From: Methylococcales bacterium
GTDB taxonomy: Bacteria > Pseudomonadota > Gammaproteobacteria > Methylococcales > Methylomonadaceae
Direction: 5' to 3'
NCBI GenBank assembly: GCA_026399095.1
Contig: JAPLRP010000061.1
Span: forward strand, 1-64,000
Length of the DNA: 64,000 nt
Of this stretch, positions 64,000 through 64,000 are shown piece by piece. A model generated the notes under the pieces. That model did not search any database and had not been told where the DNA came from. It was given only the letters and a program-made list of their open reading frames with translations. The stretch's first letter is position 1. Each line of letters starts with the position of its first letter. The position numbers were made by a program, and so were the translations under genes.

Positions 64000-64000
64000 G

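Overview
The window looks like a gammaproteobacterial chromosome segment. A methylotroph/Methylococcales-like host is a guess from gene content and was not tested. Core genes: thrS-infC-rpmI-rplT-pheST-ihfA-merR beside tRNA-Pro(GGG), tRNA-Val(GAC), scpAB/rluB, a maeB-type malic enzyme, nadA, aspS, pyrC, rnt, grxD, argD/argF/argA and ilvD. Accessory blocks: (i) an RND-MFP-OMF efflux operon; (ii) a TonB/ExbBD, FecI-FecR, TonB-dependent receptor and PepSY iron-uptake cluster; (iii) an integrase-less replication-type element (about 14.5-19.5 kb) next to tRNA-Pro, with a primase-like protein carrying 129-bp in-frame tandem repeats, an SF2-like ATPase/helicase, an AlpA-like regulator, a small ribbon-helix-helix ORF missing from the ORF track, and a solo UmuD-like S24 peptidase; (iv) a SulP transporter fused to a beta-carbonic anhydrase, next to a second SulP gene and a two-component system; (v) an AT-rich island with a thaumatin-like secreted protein split from its signal peptide by a C-tract frameshift; (vi) a RelE/ParE-type toxin with an in-frame nonsense codon upstream of argA; (vii) a Ter-associated gene set (TerB, HpcH aldolase, StiP, HAD, TRSP-type phosphoribosyltransferase, ATP-grasp) running off the right edge. 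No CRISPR array, rRNA or intact IS element was recognised. All calls come from reading motifs; no database searches were run.
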